Assembly (NCBI GenBank): GCA_013433145.1
Contig: CM024191.1
Span: 1,752,501-1,816,500 of the forward strand
Length of the DNA: 64,000 nt
Direction of reading: 5' to 3'
Source: Ascaris suum
Taxonomy: Eukaryota > Nematoda > Chromadorea > Rhabditida > Ascarididae
Of this stretch, positions 1 to 40,082 are shown one piece after another. Under the pieces are notes generated by a model. That model was not told where the DNA came from. It made no database searches and saw nothing but the letters and a program-made list of their open reading frames with translations. How positions within the stretch are numbered: position 1 is the first letter of the stretch; every line of letters starts with the position of its first letter. The translations under genes and the position numbers were made by a program.

Positions 1-501
1 CGACGGAATGCTCTAGAGGCTTAAGAGGATTTCGATTAATTGAGTCAATCAATCGGTTTTAAATTAAGCAAAGCCAATTGTAGGATACTAGATAACGAGT
101 ATATTTGAATACTGCCCAAATATTCCATAGTTCCGCTTTTGATCCATAAAGGACCACCCTTTACGCGCAAGTGAATTTATGTATTTCTGTTGTGCCGATC
201 AATTTGCATTAAAGACTTTTCTATTACTCTTGATCGACTCGTTCAAATCGTAAGCATATGATATCCCAAATCGTCCCATATCGCATCGAAATGCAACTAG
301 GAAAGTCGCAAGTGGGTCAGTTACAAAAACATTGAAAACGAATTAAAATCTTCGTAAGTTCTCATGAAGAATCATCAAAAAGTGCAGAATTTTCAGGCCC
401 TTTTGGCTCCTTTCCGATCAAATTTAGTAAAAAGTAAAAATTTTCCAAGGACTTCTGATAGCTATGACCATATGTTATTCAACTCTATGTTCTCGTTTCA
501 G
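1..501. other. Upstream flank or first intron of the BBS9 gene
   Basis: No exon is recognised here. The first supported BBS9 exon starts at 502 after a TTTCAG acceptor and begins inside a codon, so at least one more coding exon must lie upstream. The conserved BBS9 N-terminus is not seen in these 501 bases. A GTAAGC near 258 could be a donor, but no convincing coding frame leads into it. Confidence 0.6.
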
Positions 502-10797
<10,296 letters not shown>

Positions 10798-10804
10798 TTG
10801 CAGA

Positions 10805-10810
10805 AATAAA
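10805..10810 (+). terminator. Candidate poly(A) signal of bbs-9
   Basis: A canonical AATAAA lies 8 bp after the TAA stop at 10795-10797. That is close for a 3' UTR, but nematode 3' UTRs can be short. Cleavage site not visible. Confidence 0.45.
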
Positions 10811-11490
10811 TTCCACTCACCCTACATGAAAGATAGAAATATGATCATTTTTTTCAAATAAGCAGCAAGAGGAAATCGAACTTAAGTGAAAGTGAGCCGC
10901 ATAATTTGAGCGGATATATATCACTTGCTTAGAGAATAGTAAATAATATTCAAAAATTAATTGTTACTGAAAATAACAATTGCTAAAGTTATAAATAATA
11001 ATACTCACAGAAAAAAATCAAGTAAATGAGCTCTTTATTTAGCTGTCCTAAGGCTATTTTTCAAATATTCCTCTACACAAGCGCATAAAAATTCAGCAAA
11101 TTGGCAACCATAACTTCCAATCTGTTAAAAAAAAAAAAGAAGTAAAGATGACGAAAGTTAGCATGCATAATTTCATTCAAAGATGAGCATTGGCTCAAAA
11201 AAAAAAAAAACTCTCAATTCGATCTTTCCCGTTAATAACCGGTCTTGTAGATTAATATTTTAATGCAAAATTCCAAAATTACTTTGCTTTTGGTAGTAAG
11301 ATAGTTGATTTCTCTTGAGCATTTCATTGCTTTCTTTCTAATGAAATTCTATGAGTCAATGGCATATGAGGAATCGGTATTTATAGAAATGTGCCTAAAA
11401 TTTCATAAATTTTTCTATCATATTTGTGCAATCAAGCGTTGATTTAGCTATGTATTCTTGCATTATTTCATTTTTTTTTGTGTGTGTGTA

Positions 11491-11537
11491 GGGGGGGGGG
11501 GGGTGGAGTGGAGGGAGGAGAGAGAGGAGGAGGGGGC
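11491..11537 (+). repeat. G-rich tract
   Basis: Thirteen consecutive G followed by GGAGTGGAGGGAGGAG-type purine sequence, preceded by a short TG repeat. Such a tract can form a G-quadruplex. Confidence 0.85.
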
Positions 11538-14500
11538 GTTTTTTCAGTTCACCCTTTGAATAACATAAAAATTTTTTCGTAAGCAAAAATTGAAGCAGCT
11601 GCGCTTGCTTTAGTTATTCATTCCATAATATATGAATGAGAAGAAGGAACTCTCTCTTTCCTTTCGATCTCAATATTTTAGTGAAAGCTATTGGCACTCA
11701 TTGAAAAGCGGTTTTTTTTTTTTTTTTTTTTTGCAATGACTAGACGCATGAAAGCTTCACTAATGGAGAGGCGATAAAATGGCGCTGCAAAAATAAGCTC
11801 TGTGAATGAATGATTATACACGATTTCCGTTGCTATCAAAGAAGGCGCCGATAATGTGCAATCGGAAATTGCAAATTAATACATCAGCGATGCATATTTA
11901 GATGCAATTTCGACTCGTTTCAGGTGAGAAGATTGCAAAAAATTTGCACGAAACTATTTAGATAATGTTGCAAAATTAGTCTCAACTCATGGTAAACATA
12001 CCTCATCATTGAGGAAAATCATATGCGTATTATTCAAGACTCAAATATGATACTAGGAAGTTCATCTCATTTGCAACTTTGATGCCCAATCTAAATAACT
12101 CTTCAAAAAATGAGTGCACCTGTAGGCGAATTAGTTGTTTTACTTAAGCTTTTATCAAATTTATTTAGTTATGTGACTTCCACAGCCAAAATGCATGGTT
12201 ATGGTTGCTTTTTTACATTTATGTGCTGTTGTGACCTAGGGTCTCACTGCTTGCGACTTCACGAAATTTGGTGGGAATAGCATCGCTTCTGCGTTTTCTA
12301 GCTCCTTCAACAGTGGCCCAACCTCACATCACCATAAATGAAGAGCTGTGGCTATGAAAGCTCGATGGGGAGGAGGGTGGGGTGAGAGGGGGGTGAGGAG
12401 TTGAAAGGCGAAGTGCTACTGAACACACACTTCACTATGCGATAATCGGACTAATTGTAGCGCCCTTGATGAAAGTTTGAATCACTTCTCTTCTTGTTGA
12501 TTGTATAATAGTGACAAAAAATATCCTTGTCCTAAAAAGTTTTTTTTTGTGCAGTTTTGCTTTTCACTGCAAATTTCATCAAAATTCATGAACGATTTCG
12601 AGAAAAGGAATAGCTTCCCGCAATTGGTAAACGCGCGGAAAGACGGCAGTCGGTTTGAGACGCGTTATTGCTTCTTTCTCAAAAATTTTGCACTAAAAGG
12701 AGTGAAACACGTTGGATTTTATCTTTTGATAGAGAAAAACGTTCTTTGTACTGACGTGAAGCACTTTTGATAGCCAAGGCTGGCATAGTTTTTTGCACAT
12801 TGCGATTGCATCATGTTGTGTTAACAAAAATAGTCAGTGGGAGAATGTTGAAGCGATTCGTATATCTCATATGCCAAGTCTCGTTGCAGTTGCATTTCTT
12901 TCGCTACAGTCAATTCGCTATGTTCAATTCATTTGGATATGCAAATAAAATCTAAATATCTGCATATTTAGATTTGTTATGCTTCTGGTTAGGCATAGGT
13001 CATATCTAATTTCAAGGATGCAGTGCGTCTTGAAAATTTTATGCCTAAATAGATTTTCTGTTGGAACATTTTGATAAATTATTCATGTTGAACTAGTGCT
13101 GAAATGAACTGTTTGCGAAACAATTGAAGAGGTATGGCAGAGTGGCTGGCACGATGTGCCTCCTTTTGCGATTTACCTATCAAGAGACCAAGTGGTTGCA
13201 CCAATATTAAAAAATACTGCGATGCTTGTTGCCAATGCGCGTTCTTAAGGGTCCAACTAATTGTATGAAGCTTCAGCAAGGGACTTTATTTTCTTTTTTG
13301 CAATATGTGATGGATTGTGAGAAATTGCGCGTTTTCAAATTCCATGAAGCGTTTAAGCAATTATACCTCATAAGACAGGTTATTGCTTGATAAGAACTCA
13401 GGTTTATTTTGTCGTATGAATTCTATCGCTCTTCTTTGTGAATCTTTTCAAAAGAAGAAAATACATACTTTTCTAGCGCTTTCAAAATTTCAAGCTGTTT
13501 CCGTCAAAAAAAAAAAGCGGATCGGCACTGATGAAAAACATTGGTTACAGCGCTGACACTAATAAACATAAAGATCTAGGTGAAGGAGAGTTTCTGTAAA
13601 TTTTTGCATTGAGTACATGATATCGTCACTTCTATATGAATATATATTATGTAAAGTTTTCATTTATCCTTCACATAAACTCTCGAACAGCACAAGGACT
13701 AACAATAAAATCTGCCGGGAAATAATGAATACCATTGACGACCTGAACGCAATTTTGTTCCCAATGATTTATGAGTTGCGAGCATTCAAAAACGCCATAA
13801 AACTCAAATATTTTTTTTTGCAGACGATCGGATACGAGTTAAAAACAAACTTTTTGTCTTAGCATTTAAAAAACGACAGGACACTTATGATTATGCACGA
13901 TAGGCACGTTTCGATGTGTTGTTATCGAGTACTCCCTTAGGCAATATGCCTAATATTTTTACTCACTTATTTCCGGCTAACTATAACGCCAACAAACTTT
14001 GAAAAAGCGTTGCATTCAAAAGTTTTTATAAACAAACGGTAAAGCGTGTTGAAGACGTTAGCACGATATGCGCTTTTCCATTTCTTTCATATCAGCAGCC
14101 GCTTTCATAAATCACTAGCAAATAATAAACGTGCAAAACGATGTGCTCCCATATTTTAATTAGCCAAATTGCTCGTATAAATCTTTTACAAAAGACTCCT
14201 TTTAGTCACACAACGGGCTGAAATGAACAGCTGATCAGCGTACAATATGTGCAATCTTTATTCCACATTTAAGTGATTATGACTTTTCTCATAGCTGATG
14301 GGTCAGCATGAGTTACGGTATATGAGGTGTACAAAGTGACACCAAATTTCGTAACACTAATTCCGGAGTTGAAACAACCGGAAGGATAAGATAGATGCAT
14401 GCAAACATATATATCGCATAGCTGCATTACGCATTGTAAATGCAACTCTTTAAAATCGCATGAAAATTACTGCTGACGAATTTTCCATATGTACAGGCAG

Positions 14501-15636
14501 CTATCATTCGATCAGAAAAGATGTCGGTAAGCGCTCTGTCGAACTATTATGAGTTTTCACGGCTGGTATGCCTATTATAAAATGGCAAATAAGTGGGCTG
14601 GAAGGAGGGGATCGGAAATCTGCAGGCGGAGAGCAACGGTGCATAGAAGATGTCATGAAAGAGTATACCTATACTGCTAAACTAACCTAAAGTGTAAAGA
14701 GAACGCTCCAACATGCCTCCAATTCATAAGCTCTGTAGGACATCGTGGACACCATGTTATCATCGTCAAAATGTACGCTATGAGAATTTTCTACGTTCGC
14801 ATTACTCGTATAACTGAAACTTGTAAGAATAAACTGATATGTGCGTCGTATTAAGTGCCTATGTTTTCCCGTTCCACATTTTTGTCAGTAAAAGTGGCAC
14901 TCAGAGTTACCAACGATCGGCTTGCTTGTCAGATTCAGTGCCACTAATACGAAAAAAAAGAACTGCATGATTCTATTCAATACGGTAAATCTTGCATTTG
15001 CAATCATCATGAAAGAGGTCGATTCGAGCGCCAGACATGTGATTCATATGGCGCCTCTGGCAGAAGATAGCAAAAAATTAGAGAATGCGAATCTAGAACT
15101 CATAGATAGGGCGTTTGCTATAGCTACGAGACCCTTCTGAGAATATCAACGATGCAATAATCGACGAACATCTTATTCGAGTTTCAGATTCATCGACGAA
15201 GTTTTTATGCATCTAATCGAGCAAGCTTCATGATACTTACAGCAATAAGTAATTTACTTGATCGCTTGGAAGCACTAATTATCTCGATGATAAATGCAGA
15301 TCCTGACCATAACGTATTAATTTAGGCGTTGAGAGAATAAAAGAAGGCATCTTACTTAATCGAAACAATAAGCGCTTGCATCGATGGATTTGTGTTCTAC
15401 TGCAATAAAATCTCGCTGATAGCATTTGTGGAACAATTTGTGATGTGCGATTTACTGCATATGGAGTTTCAATTTCAAAGCGGAAACACCTTTAAACGCA
15501 AAACGAGGAGCAATTAAGCAGTAGCAAGCGCTATTATGATCACCTTAAAAAGAGAGCAAAAATGTTAATATTAAATACACTTTTATTGGAAGAAAATCAA
15601 TGGAAATATGATAGCTTCCGTTTGAAATCAGTTGAC

Positions 15637-15671
15637 GGTGGGAGGAGGGGGTGGGGGGGGGGGGGGGGGGG
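15637..15671 (+). repeat. G-rich tract
   Basis: A GGTGGGAGGAGGGGG segment leads into a run of about 19 consecutive G. It is a potential G-quadruplex and a likely point of assembly length error. Confidence 0.85.
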
Positions 15672-18600
15672 CAGGAGTTCGATTTCTGGTTGCTTCATTA
15701 CCTCTTATTTGATCGAAAGTGCTCTTCTTCTAATGTGACCTCACTAGAACAACGACTGATGATACCTCATTCTCCTTTTGCAAAATTCTCTTAAGATGCG
15801 TTGCCTTCATTTTTACTAGTAGTGAAAACACCGGCGCACTATCAACTATGATGAAGGACTGGAAAGCAGAACGTAGCTGCATATCGCCTCATTTCGAGTA
15901 TTTTATTTCAACTGACGAACAATGCGAACAATTATCCTACTGATTGCACATGTCGCCCCATTGACAGCGCAAAAAAAAAAAACGATAAATCAAAAGCTGT
16001 ATTCTTTCAATGTTGCGTTCAGCTAAGCAAGTAAGCACTACTGAAGAAAACAGCAAGCAACCTTACTCAGTGTCGTTGTTACCTCGTCCAATAAATTTCA
16101 TCGAATTATTCAATCTTCGTTGTTTTCAGATGGAAAAACGCATCAGATAGGATCTCTCTATGAGTTTCAATAATCACAAGAAGTGATTAGCGGATTCAGG
16201 TGGTCAGTTTTCAACTAAAAAGCATGAAATCTTTTTTAATTAAGATAATTTTCACTGAAGAAGAAGCATAGTTTAGGGAAATATTTGCTTATAATTCTTG
16301 CATATTCAACTGTAGTGAGAAATGGTTTTCAGCGCTCATAACAAGAAAGTTAATTCAGCATTTAGCAAGCATATTGAATGAATCAACTCACTGGTGTAAA
16401 TCTGAAGAAACACCGAAGAAAAGAGGTGAAAGGGGGGAGAATGAGAAACACTGACGCTAGTTACATAAACAGCAAAAACCTTTTGAGAGGTTTTTTGTTC
16501 TCTACGAAACTGAACGATAAATGGATTACATTAAAAGCAAAAAAATCACAGGTGTGAATTATTACGACGAGAGGATATACGTAAGAAAGGTCTCTTTGAT
16601 ATCTGACGTCTTCCGTGATTGAGCTGCTAAACAATCATGAAAGCCACTCCGCTGCTACTAACACATTTTAAAATATGATTTCACTAGATGATCGTAAGAC
16701 TTCATTAGACAATACCCTTCCCCCCAACAACACCCCTCCTCCTCCTCTACGCTCCTCAACAACTTACAAATATCACTGCATATAAATTCATCATTGATGC
16801 TATCAATTTTGCATCATTAAATAATATTTACAGTGTCTTATTACCTAAAAATTGAATACGATAGATAACTTAAATTCATTCGCTCACTTTTGCAGAAAAT
16901 TTTTCTGTTATATTCTATACGAAATTCGATAGCAAATTTTTTGAAAATTGATGAATAAGAATCCAAGAAATTAAAATAACGCAACAAATTTATATTAAAT
17001 TCAAAACGTTGCGAAATTTGCAACGTTATAGAGAGGTATTGTTGCAAAACATTGCAACGAATAATTGCAAATTAAAAACACGTCGATGAAACTTTCAAAA
17101 ATATTTGCTGCTCAACTGAGAAAGTTTATGATGCTAAAAGTCAATGCTGAAAACGAATTAGCACTAATTTATTGCGGAAAAGCAATTGCTCTGTGCACAT
17201 TTCCAGAAGTAAAATATCTTGCGCCGAATCCACCTTAGCTAGAAAAATTTCCACATGTTCATCACTAAATTAAATTTTCATTAATTATTTTTGATTTGAA
17301 GTTCTTATTTCCCGAAAGAATATTTCTAGTTGAATATCTAGTATCGCTGCTCTAAACGAAAACTTATGTCTATATGACTAAAAGAATTCATTTCGCCGAG
17401 AAGTTTTGCATTGAGAAAGTCCCACTACGAATTTACGGCTAAATTTTTGCGATGAGTTGCTTTTATTCGAAAATCCCGAGAGAACATTGGAAGTTTCAAG
17501 TATTTAGAAAGCTCGATCGTTTACAATAGGGTATATAGCACTTATCCGTGAGGGAGTGGTGTGTTTAAAAAGTGAGCATGTCGTCGTTGAGGTGTCTCTC
17601 GTAGTGTTCACCTCTTATCGATCCTAATATTTCATCGCACAAAGACACTTACTCGTCCAAACAAACGTAAAAATATTTAAATAACTCTAAGACGCTAAAA
17701 AAAGAGTCTTTTCGTTACGCTTTAGTTTCATCTTTAGCGTTCATCACAAAATGCATCTCTTCTACGCTTTGAAACAAATGCTATCAAAATGTGCAAAAAA
17801 AAGGTCCAATCCTCTTTATCATTTTCTAGAGTTTCGTTCGCAATAATTATTTACCACCTAGACCTTTAATCAGCACTAATTAGTGTTATTAAGGTGTTTT
17901 ATATGAGTGACATTCTCTCATATTTCAGTGGTACGTTCACTCGAGTATGTTCGTTTTTAACGCTACGAATATCGATGAGAATTTGCAACTAATAAACGAA
18001 GGAATGATGCGGCCGTGCAACGACTGTAAATCATTGCCGACTGCCGAATAAACATGAAGTATATTTTTAAAAAAAGGATGCATTAACATGGAATACCTCT
18101 CAAACGTCGAGTTTTGAGGAATCGCTTCGAAATAAGTTGTAGTCATTGTTTGTTAAATCTTTTAGAGACAACTGCAAGAGAAAAATGAGATCACAACGAC
18201 AGTGTAATATAAACAGCGCTTAAAACCTATTGGCGCAAGCATGTGTTCTCATTGATCCATCTGATGTTTCCTACAAAAAAAATGACACGAGTTCACTGAA
18301 GAATATAGTAAAGACAGAATTTGAAAAAAAAAAACTCAGAGGCAGTTTCAACTGAAATATGGGTGCGTTAAACAGCAAAAACTGAATCATGGAATAGAGG
18401 ACCGCGCATGTGAACTTTGAGGACATATACCCTCGGCGATCGACGTCGCAAGAGAGGGATGGCGCAAATTTCAGTTGTCACAGAACAAACATTCCGTAGA
18501 GGAGAGCAATATAGGTATAGTATCACCGATAAAAAGCACTACAAGCTAATAGGTAGCAGGACGATGAGGCACAATTTTGAAAGTTTGTCACAGCTACTCA

Positions 18601-20043
18601 ATACGCACAATAATTGGACTAGGATACGCCAGTTCTAGTTCAGTTCGAATTTGTTGATTGTTCGGCGTCTGCGGATTAGTTTTTCCCCGCAATCTAATAA
18701 ATCCAGTAATTCTTAAGCACTCCACTAATCACAGTATGTGCTACTGTGTAGCATTTTTAAAGACATTAAAATATTCAAAAAAATCATATTTACAGTTACT
18801 TCTTCCGGCGAAGAACTCAATAATTGAAGGAAGGGGGTTAGTATTGAGAGAAAATAACTTAGGTCATTCAATGGTGTTTTGCTAGCATTCGTCGATCGAC
18901 CCCATAATTTGCCGCAAATACGTTGTGATAAGATAGGAGCGAATTGTTTGTTGAACTCGTATAGAAACGTTCACCGATAAATCGCTTTAGAATAGGTGAA
19001 TAGCAAACGAATGGCCACTTGACCATCCATGGCATTGCTTAAAAGATGATACCTGAAAAGCGTTGCTGTTGCTTCTTCTTTAAAAATTCGATCATTCAAA
19101 AATTTCGGTTATCACCTAGTTTAAATACCTGTGCAAAAACATTACTTAAAGATGATAAGATTTAAAGACGAACATTCCAAATTCTTGTGCTAAAATTTCC
19201 TAATAAAGTAGATATCAATTCATATATGACTTATGTCTTCTATTATTAATAAGATAGGAGAAAACATGATGAAGCCATATTATTAAAAAAAGGAAGCTCT
19301 CTTATTGGTGGTTGAAATTATTTGTTGGACGGAGAAGGAAAATATCACAACTTCTCTTTAAGCAATATTGCACTATTAGACAATCCGGAAAAGGTATCGT
19401 TAATTCATGAGCACATGAAAGTCTTCGTTTGAATTTTTAAAACACCAAACACCGTATGCTATCTTAGAGAGTAATTTTCCAATCGAGAAAAATTCTGTCA
19501 CAATTAATCATTATTATCATCGTTATATTTACATATAATAAAAAATGGAAAACACATATTTTCTAGTGCATAATCGACAGAGTGGAAATCATAATTGAAG
19601 AAATGATTTTCAATAATCAGCCGAAATTTTCAACATTTGTTGCTATTACATGTGAGTAAATTCTCTATATATGGCAAATAATTACGATTCATTGTGCAAT
19701 TATTACTTGCTAATATATGTCTCTACAAATATCTAGTGCAGTAGGCTGAGAAAGGATAGTGACAACGGTAAAATATGAAGAAGTATGAAACAGTAATAGA
19801 CAGAGTAGACTAAAATAGTAATTCACACCACAGGAAAGAGGTTTCAAAAATCATTAATCTTCTCATTTACATTGGCCGTCCACCCTGAGAGAATATCCTA
19901 TTGGAGTGATATCGTGGCTCAGCGAAAGTCACAAGGATCATATCCGAAAAACTAGGATACTTTCCTTTTAGTGCTTACTCTTTATATGTGACAACTTGTG
20001 AGGATAATGAATATTGGCTGGGATGCTTTAAGCTTTAGGCTTA

Positions 20044-20201
20044 ATATCGCCCTAATTTGATATTTTTTTAAATTAGTTTTTTAATTAATTTTTAATTTTT
20101 AATTAAGTAATCATTCGATCCTAATTAATTTTCATTCATTCCATATGAATGAGCGACTCATCCTTTTCACTTTTCAACATATCGCCCTAATTTGATATTT
20201 T
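20044..20201. repeat. 23-bp direct repeats about 135 bp apart
   Basis: The sequence ATATCGCCCTAATTTGATAT followed by TTT occurs at 20044-20066 and again at 20179-20201. The DNA between them is very AT-rich (TTAATTTTTAATTAAG-type) with an ATTCATTCCATATGAATGAG palindrome-like core. No element is recognised. Confidence 0.75.
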
Positions 20202-21229
20202 CCTACCTATTAAACAAAGGTGTAATAATTAGATCTTAACGCTGTCGTTAAAACAATATTCACAATTAATTGGTTGCACCTTGAGTTATCCAAAGTTAGA
20301 GCAGGTCGAAACTTAAACAGTTCGGTTGTCGATTCATAGGGAACCACTTCTTGCATTGCACAGTTCTTGAGCCAAATAGAAGCTAGATTATATGCAATTC
20401 AGGCTTTAATAATATAGTCATGTGCACTCGTTTTCATGTCTCGAAGCTTTTCTAGATATCTCCATGTTTGTATCACGTAGACATCATTAATAGGAGTGCG
20501 CACCTTTCTCCGCATTTCCATCTGTAAAGGAACATCACTGTTTACAAGTACTGCTCATCACTATGGGTGACGGCTTTCAGCTGAACAAGTAAAGTGCCTC
20601 ACTAATAATATTTCAACTATAATACTGCGGTCTGAGCACCACTTTCACCAGAAAGCATTTTTGTGCACATTAATCGAGCCTAGAGCGGCAAGCGGCAAGA
20701 ATGAACTCTTGGCATACCCACAGGCACTGCTAACCAGATGTTGACTGGTAAGTTCAAGGAATCAACCGTAGTTGCGACAAGTAGGAAGGAGTGATTGTGA
20801 AGTGCTAAGGAGCGCAGCAAAACGAAAATAATGGGATCAAAAACGATAAGCTCAGTATATACCTTACATATCGCTGTTGATTGTGGATGAGGAACAAAAA
20901 GAGTAAAATTTCATCAGCATTTGAAAAACACCGTTTAAATCGCGCAGTATACTACAAGCCACCGGTATAGTTACTTTATCGGAAGCCAGAGACGGACCAT
21001 ATTAAAAAATGCGGAATTTCGCGCTGCTATTCAGGAGATTGAGGTGATAAGCGCGAGGGTAAAATGTTACAGGGATTGCTATCTGGAGGAGGAGGGACTG
21101 TAGACCAAAAGGGGCGGGGGCCAGGTAGGTGCTTAGGGGCGGCTAGTTGGTCGTTATCAGCGGTCGTGAGAGGCGCCACAATGAGGTAGCAAGAGGCGCG
21201 GCACTGTATCTGCGCCCTTCTATGATGGT

Positions 21230-36396
<15,167 letters not shown>

Positions 36397-39252
36397 CGTA
36401 AATAATTTTAAAAAAAAAACAAGAAAGTCGTGCTTCCAAGGTCAAAATTACAAGAAAACCAGCCTCTCCCTTCAACCTTTCCTTTCCTGTCAACTAGTGT
36501 CCGGCTAGAAATCCGGCTAGAAAATGTTCTCTGTATACAATGACTTTAACTGCATTGCAGCTGAATGGATCCAGAAAGTACCGGGAAGTTTGGGTGTTGA
36601 CCGGCTTCCAGTCTTCAAGCACCGCCTTAAGCATGCAATCATTTCGTGGAAACGAAACTTCAATATACGCACTGGCTGGTAATCAGTCAAAGAGAATACT
36701 GTCCTCGTGCAACGATGCGATCTTCTTACCTATCTCCAACTGCCGAGCGCTTTTTTTTTTCTACGCAAATTGCTGACATCATAACATGGTGATTGTTAAA
36801 CAAGCAGTATGCACACTATAAAATCAATCATCACGTCATGTGAAAATGTTGCCAACGGTGTTTCGCATCGTACACCCACAAAGTTGTACGATGCGGAATC
36901 CGCTCAGTTGACAACTGCCCTCTTCTTTCGCTGTCTTTCCTATACGACTATTTAACCACCCCAAGTCATTAGACGCCGTTATTGACGGAACCTATCAAAG
37001 GAGGAACGGCCATCTGATGTTCATACTTTAGCTTAAACTGAATGTTAAAGGCGAAATTGTGGAAATGAAGAAAGGGGGAGGGGGTAAGCATCTATGATCG
37101 GATCGAATGATAAGCGAGCAACAAATGATTCGCGATAGCAAGCGAATGAGTTCGTTACGTTTGAAAGGTGGAATGATTGCCGGTGATCTCAGGCATATGA
37201 CCGAAGTACTATGCCCTTGCACTCTGTTCAGTAATCATAAATGAGTTCTTTAAAATGTTTGCACGAATGGTATTGCTTTGCGCATTTCGCAAACTCGCAA
37301 ATTCTCAAAACAACAAAAGTACAGGGGTAACCAAGTTGCATATAGATACGTTACACGTGTTACGCATTTAAATCGACTTCAATGAGTTCACCTACTGCAA
37401 CTACCAAAAAGATAATCTAATAAAATTTCAGAGGCAAATAAATTTCAACAAGGTATGCAAAACAATGACGATGGAACAACTTTGATGCATATGTGATAGG
37501 GCGACGTTTGGGAATCCCATGCGATGCTACAGAACTTGTCTATATCTAGTGCTTCACACCTACCTGATTTCAACGCTATTAACCAAGTGTAGAAATAAAT
37601 GCCAAGGTTAAACAATCAAATAGGCCTAGTTGAAGCATAAAATCTCTTAATGGGTTTAGAGCTCTCAATCAGCGTTCTCCAAAGGAGAGTACTTAGTGCC
37701 CACAGCTCTAACGACCCCACGCCCCACTTGGACACTTATGCCCAATTTCGCTATGCAGCGGACATTCCGACAATTTTGAGGGCAGAAAGAAAGTAGAGGG
37801 AGGAAGGGAATTGGAGGGAGGAAAGAAGGGGAAGGAAAAGGGAAGCAAACAGTGCAGCCGTCCCTCCTATACCAAGTCTACCCTTGTTGCTAAAGCATGA
37901 ACAACTATGGGACTGAAGCAGTCCCAAGAGGACTTGGAAGTAAATCATATTTCCTCGTTTACCCCATTTTTCGAATCTTCACACTGGTCAACGTATCGAC
38001 GGAGTGGTAAACGTAAAACAAAAAGCGTAACCTTAACTCCGATTCGCCCATAGGCAAGCGTTGTCCCTCCGGCTCGAGTTGGTGGATCAGCTAATTGGGA
38101 AAGGCCAATAGACATATGGCCGCCCTTGAACCATTTGATATGTCCTTCCAACTTATCCATCTATGTTTTCCTACCTCATTTCTATCCGAATCTGGTAGAA
38201 GCCATATTCCTTCCTCCTCAGTCTCCCCATTCACTCGCTTTTAAAATCATTTATTCAACAATGTTCTCAATCAACAACAACAATATACAAATAAAAAGCG
38301 CAAAGATGAGCTAATTATAAAATGACGTAGTCTCAAATAGATAAAAGACAAGTATCTGTATAGACCATGTACCACTGATATTTTTATCTACTATGTTCTC
38401 GCTTATAATTTCGCTTCCTATCGCCTTAGCCTCTATATATTTATACCACCAAAAATGCTTCTTTGTCCAACTTCGAGCAGATTAAACCACTATCTCCTCA
38501 TCCAGAGCTTCAACCCATCTGTTTCTTCGTTTTCATCGGCTTTAAAAGACAGCACGCAACGACGTCCCTCGAATCAAAAGACTACCTGACAATCAATGAA
38601 TGTTACAATCAGCGTTGCGCTAAATCCAGTAAACAAAATCACTATGCACATAACGACCCCAAAATCAATGACTTGCGAATAAATTACGACAGTTTAAATC
38701 ATTAACATTATAATCTCGAACTCATTTTCCACAATGAGATATAAAATGAGCCAAAAGAAACAATGCAAAAATAATTATCATTTTTATCATCAACAGCCGC
38801 CCTCAACGCTAATCAACGAATGAAACTTTCGTCAGAAATGAAACATTCCCCCATAAATAGAAGAAATCCCTGTAAAATATGTGCGCAACGACGAGAACCA
38901 GCATTTAGTAAATTTCAAACCTTCAATACTTCGAAAGTAGTTTCAACTCCTTCGAGTTTAAAGCAAATGCTCAGTACATCATCATCAAAAATTCATGCAA
39001 AAACGTCTCCCGTTGAAACGCTACTTACGTTTTTAATGAATTTTGCCCAAAAGTTCACTTTTCCCTGTATTCACGAACGATGCAACCTATTCAGCGCATT
39101 CAGAATATGCTGAGACCGACTAAAAGAATGCAAGAATTTGTGACCTTGAAGTTACCTAATACGCTCACATCTCCGTCAATGAGACAAAGAATTTAAAAAG
39201 TGAAGGAAAAAACGTTTGCAGTGAAACGAGAAATGAATCGCCAAAGTTCCAT
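36397..39252. other. Intergenic interval between the convergent BMPER-like and imp3 genes
   Basis: The two genes point toward each other. A 79-codon plus frame at 36540-36776 begins after a TGCATTGCAG acceptor-like site but resembles no family. A minus frame at 37945-38160 is GC-richer than its surroundings without a match I know. A polypurine stretch lies at 37780-37850. No canonical AATAAA was seen just after the TGA at 36394-36396. Confidence 0.55.
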
Positions 39253-39995
39253 CTACAACAGGAAGTCATCTCTCTCATTGTTGTAATTGAGCACATGTGC
39301 CCTTATTTTGGAGCTGTTCGTCCATGTAACGGTGTCTTCCATGTTCCGCGTTACCAAAAATGCGGGATCGGTAACAAGTTCGGTACCAACACGCACATGA
39401 CCCTGCTCCACAAAATCACTTGCAACACTCACCGAATCGGCCATCTCGAGACGATACATCACCACCTAAATATTCCACTCGCAATAATCAAATCAGCAAG
39501 TGACGATTTGTGTCGTGTTAGTTAGAAGTGATAAACTGAGATCGAAACTGATTGAGAAGAGTATTTTTGAAAGCTCTAAAACCCAAATTGATAAGCATGG
39601 AGCCCAGTGAAAGTAGGAAAGAACCATTGCGATGTGGAACGAGAAAGAAAAACCTTAAGGGCGAAAAACGAATGTGGAAAGATACAATTCGATACGCATT
39701 AAACTGCTGTCATTCTGTGAAATCCCCATATCCCCTCTAAATATGGAGTGCAAAAAAACACAACACATTCTACCCAACATCTAAATCTTGTGAAAACCAG
39801 AGAAAAAAAGACTTAAGACCGTAAAAAGGTACTTTTATTGAAAAACTATAAGACTCTACAATATCGACTTCTATCACTTTCAATGATCCATTCAAACTTG
39901 CATAGTACCCTTTGCTTTTTATGAGCAAATTCTTTCGTCAGTTGCAAAAAAGAGTTCGTTGAACTCGATTTCGTCCATCAATATAAATCATCCCC

Positions 39996-40082
<87 letters not shown>

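Larger units (their letters stand above)
10811..21229. other. Long stretch without a supported gene
   Basis: About 10.4 kb between bbs-9 and the BMPER-like gene. Open frames are short (at most about 75 codons), without family motifs, with poor splice context, and AT-rich like the surrounding intron sequence. It holds poly(A)/poly(T) tracts (for example 11708-11731), purine-rich G-runs near 11491 and 15637, and a 23-bp direct repeat at 20044 and 20179. I found no tRNA, no recognisable transposase and no inverted terminal repeats by eye. Confidence 0.6.

Noticed and set aside
37945..38160. 71-codon minus frame at 38 kb
   Set aside because: It has an ATG and mixed composition but no family match and no splice partners.
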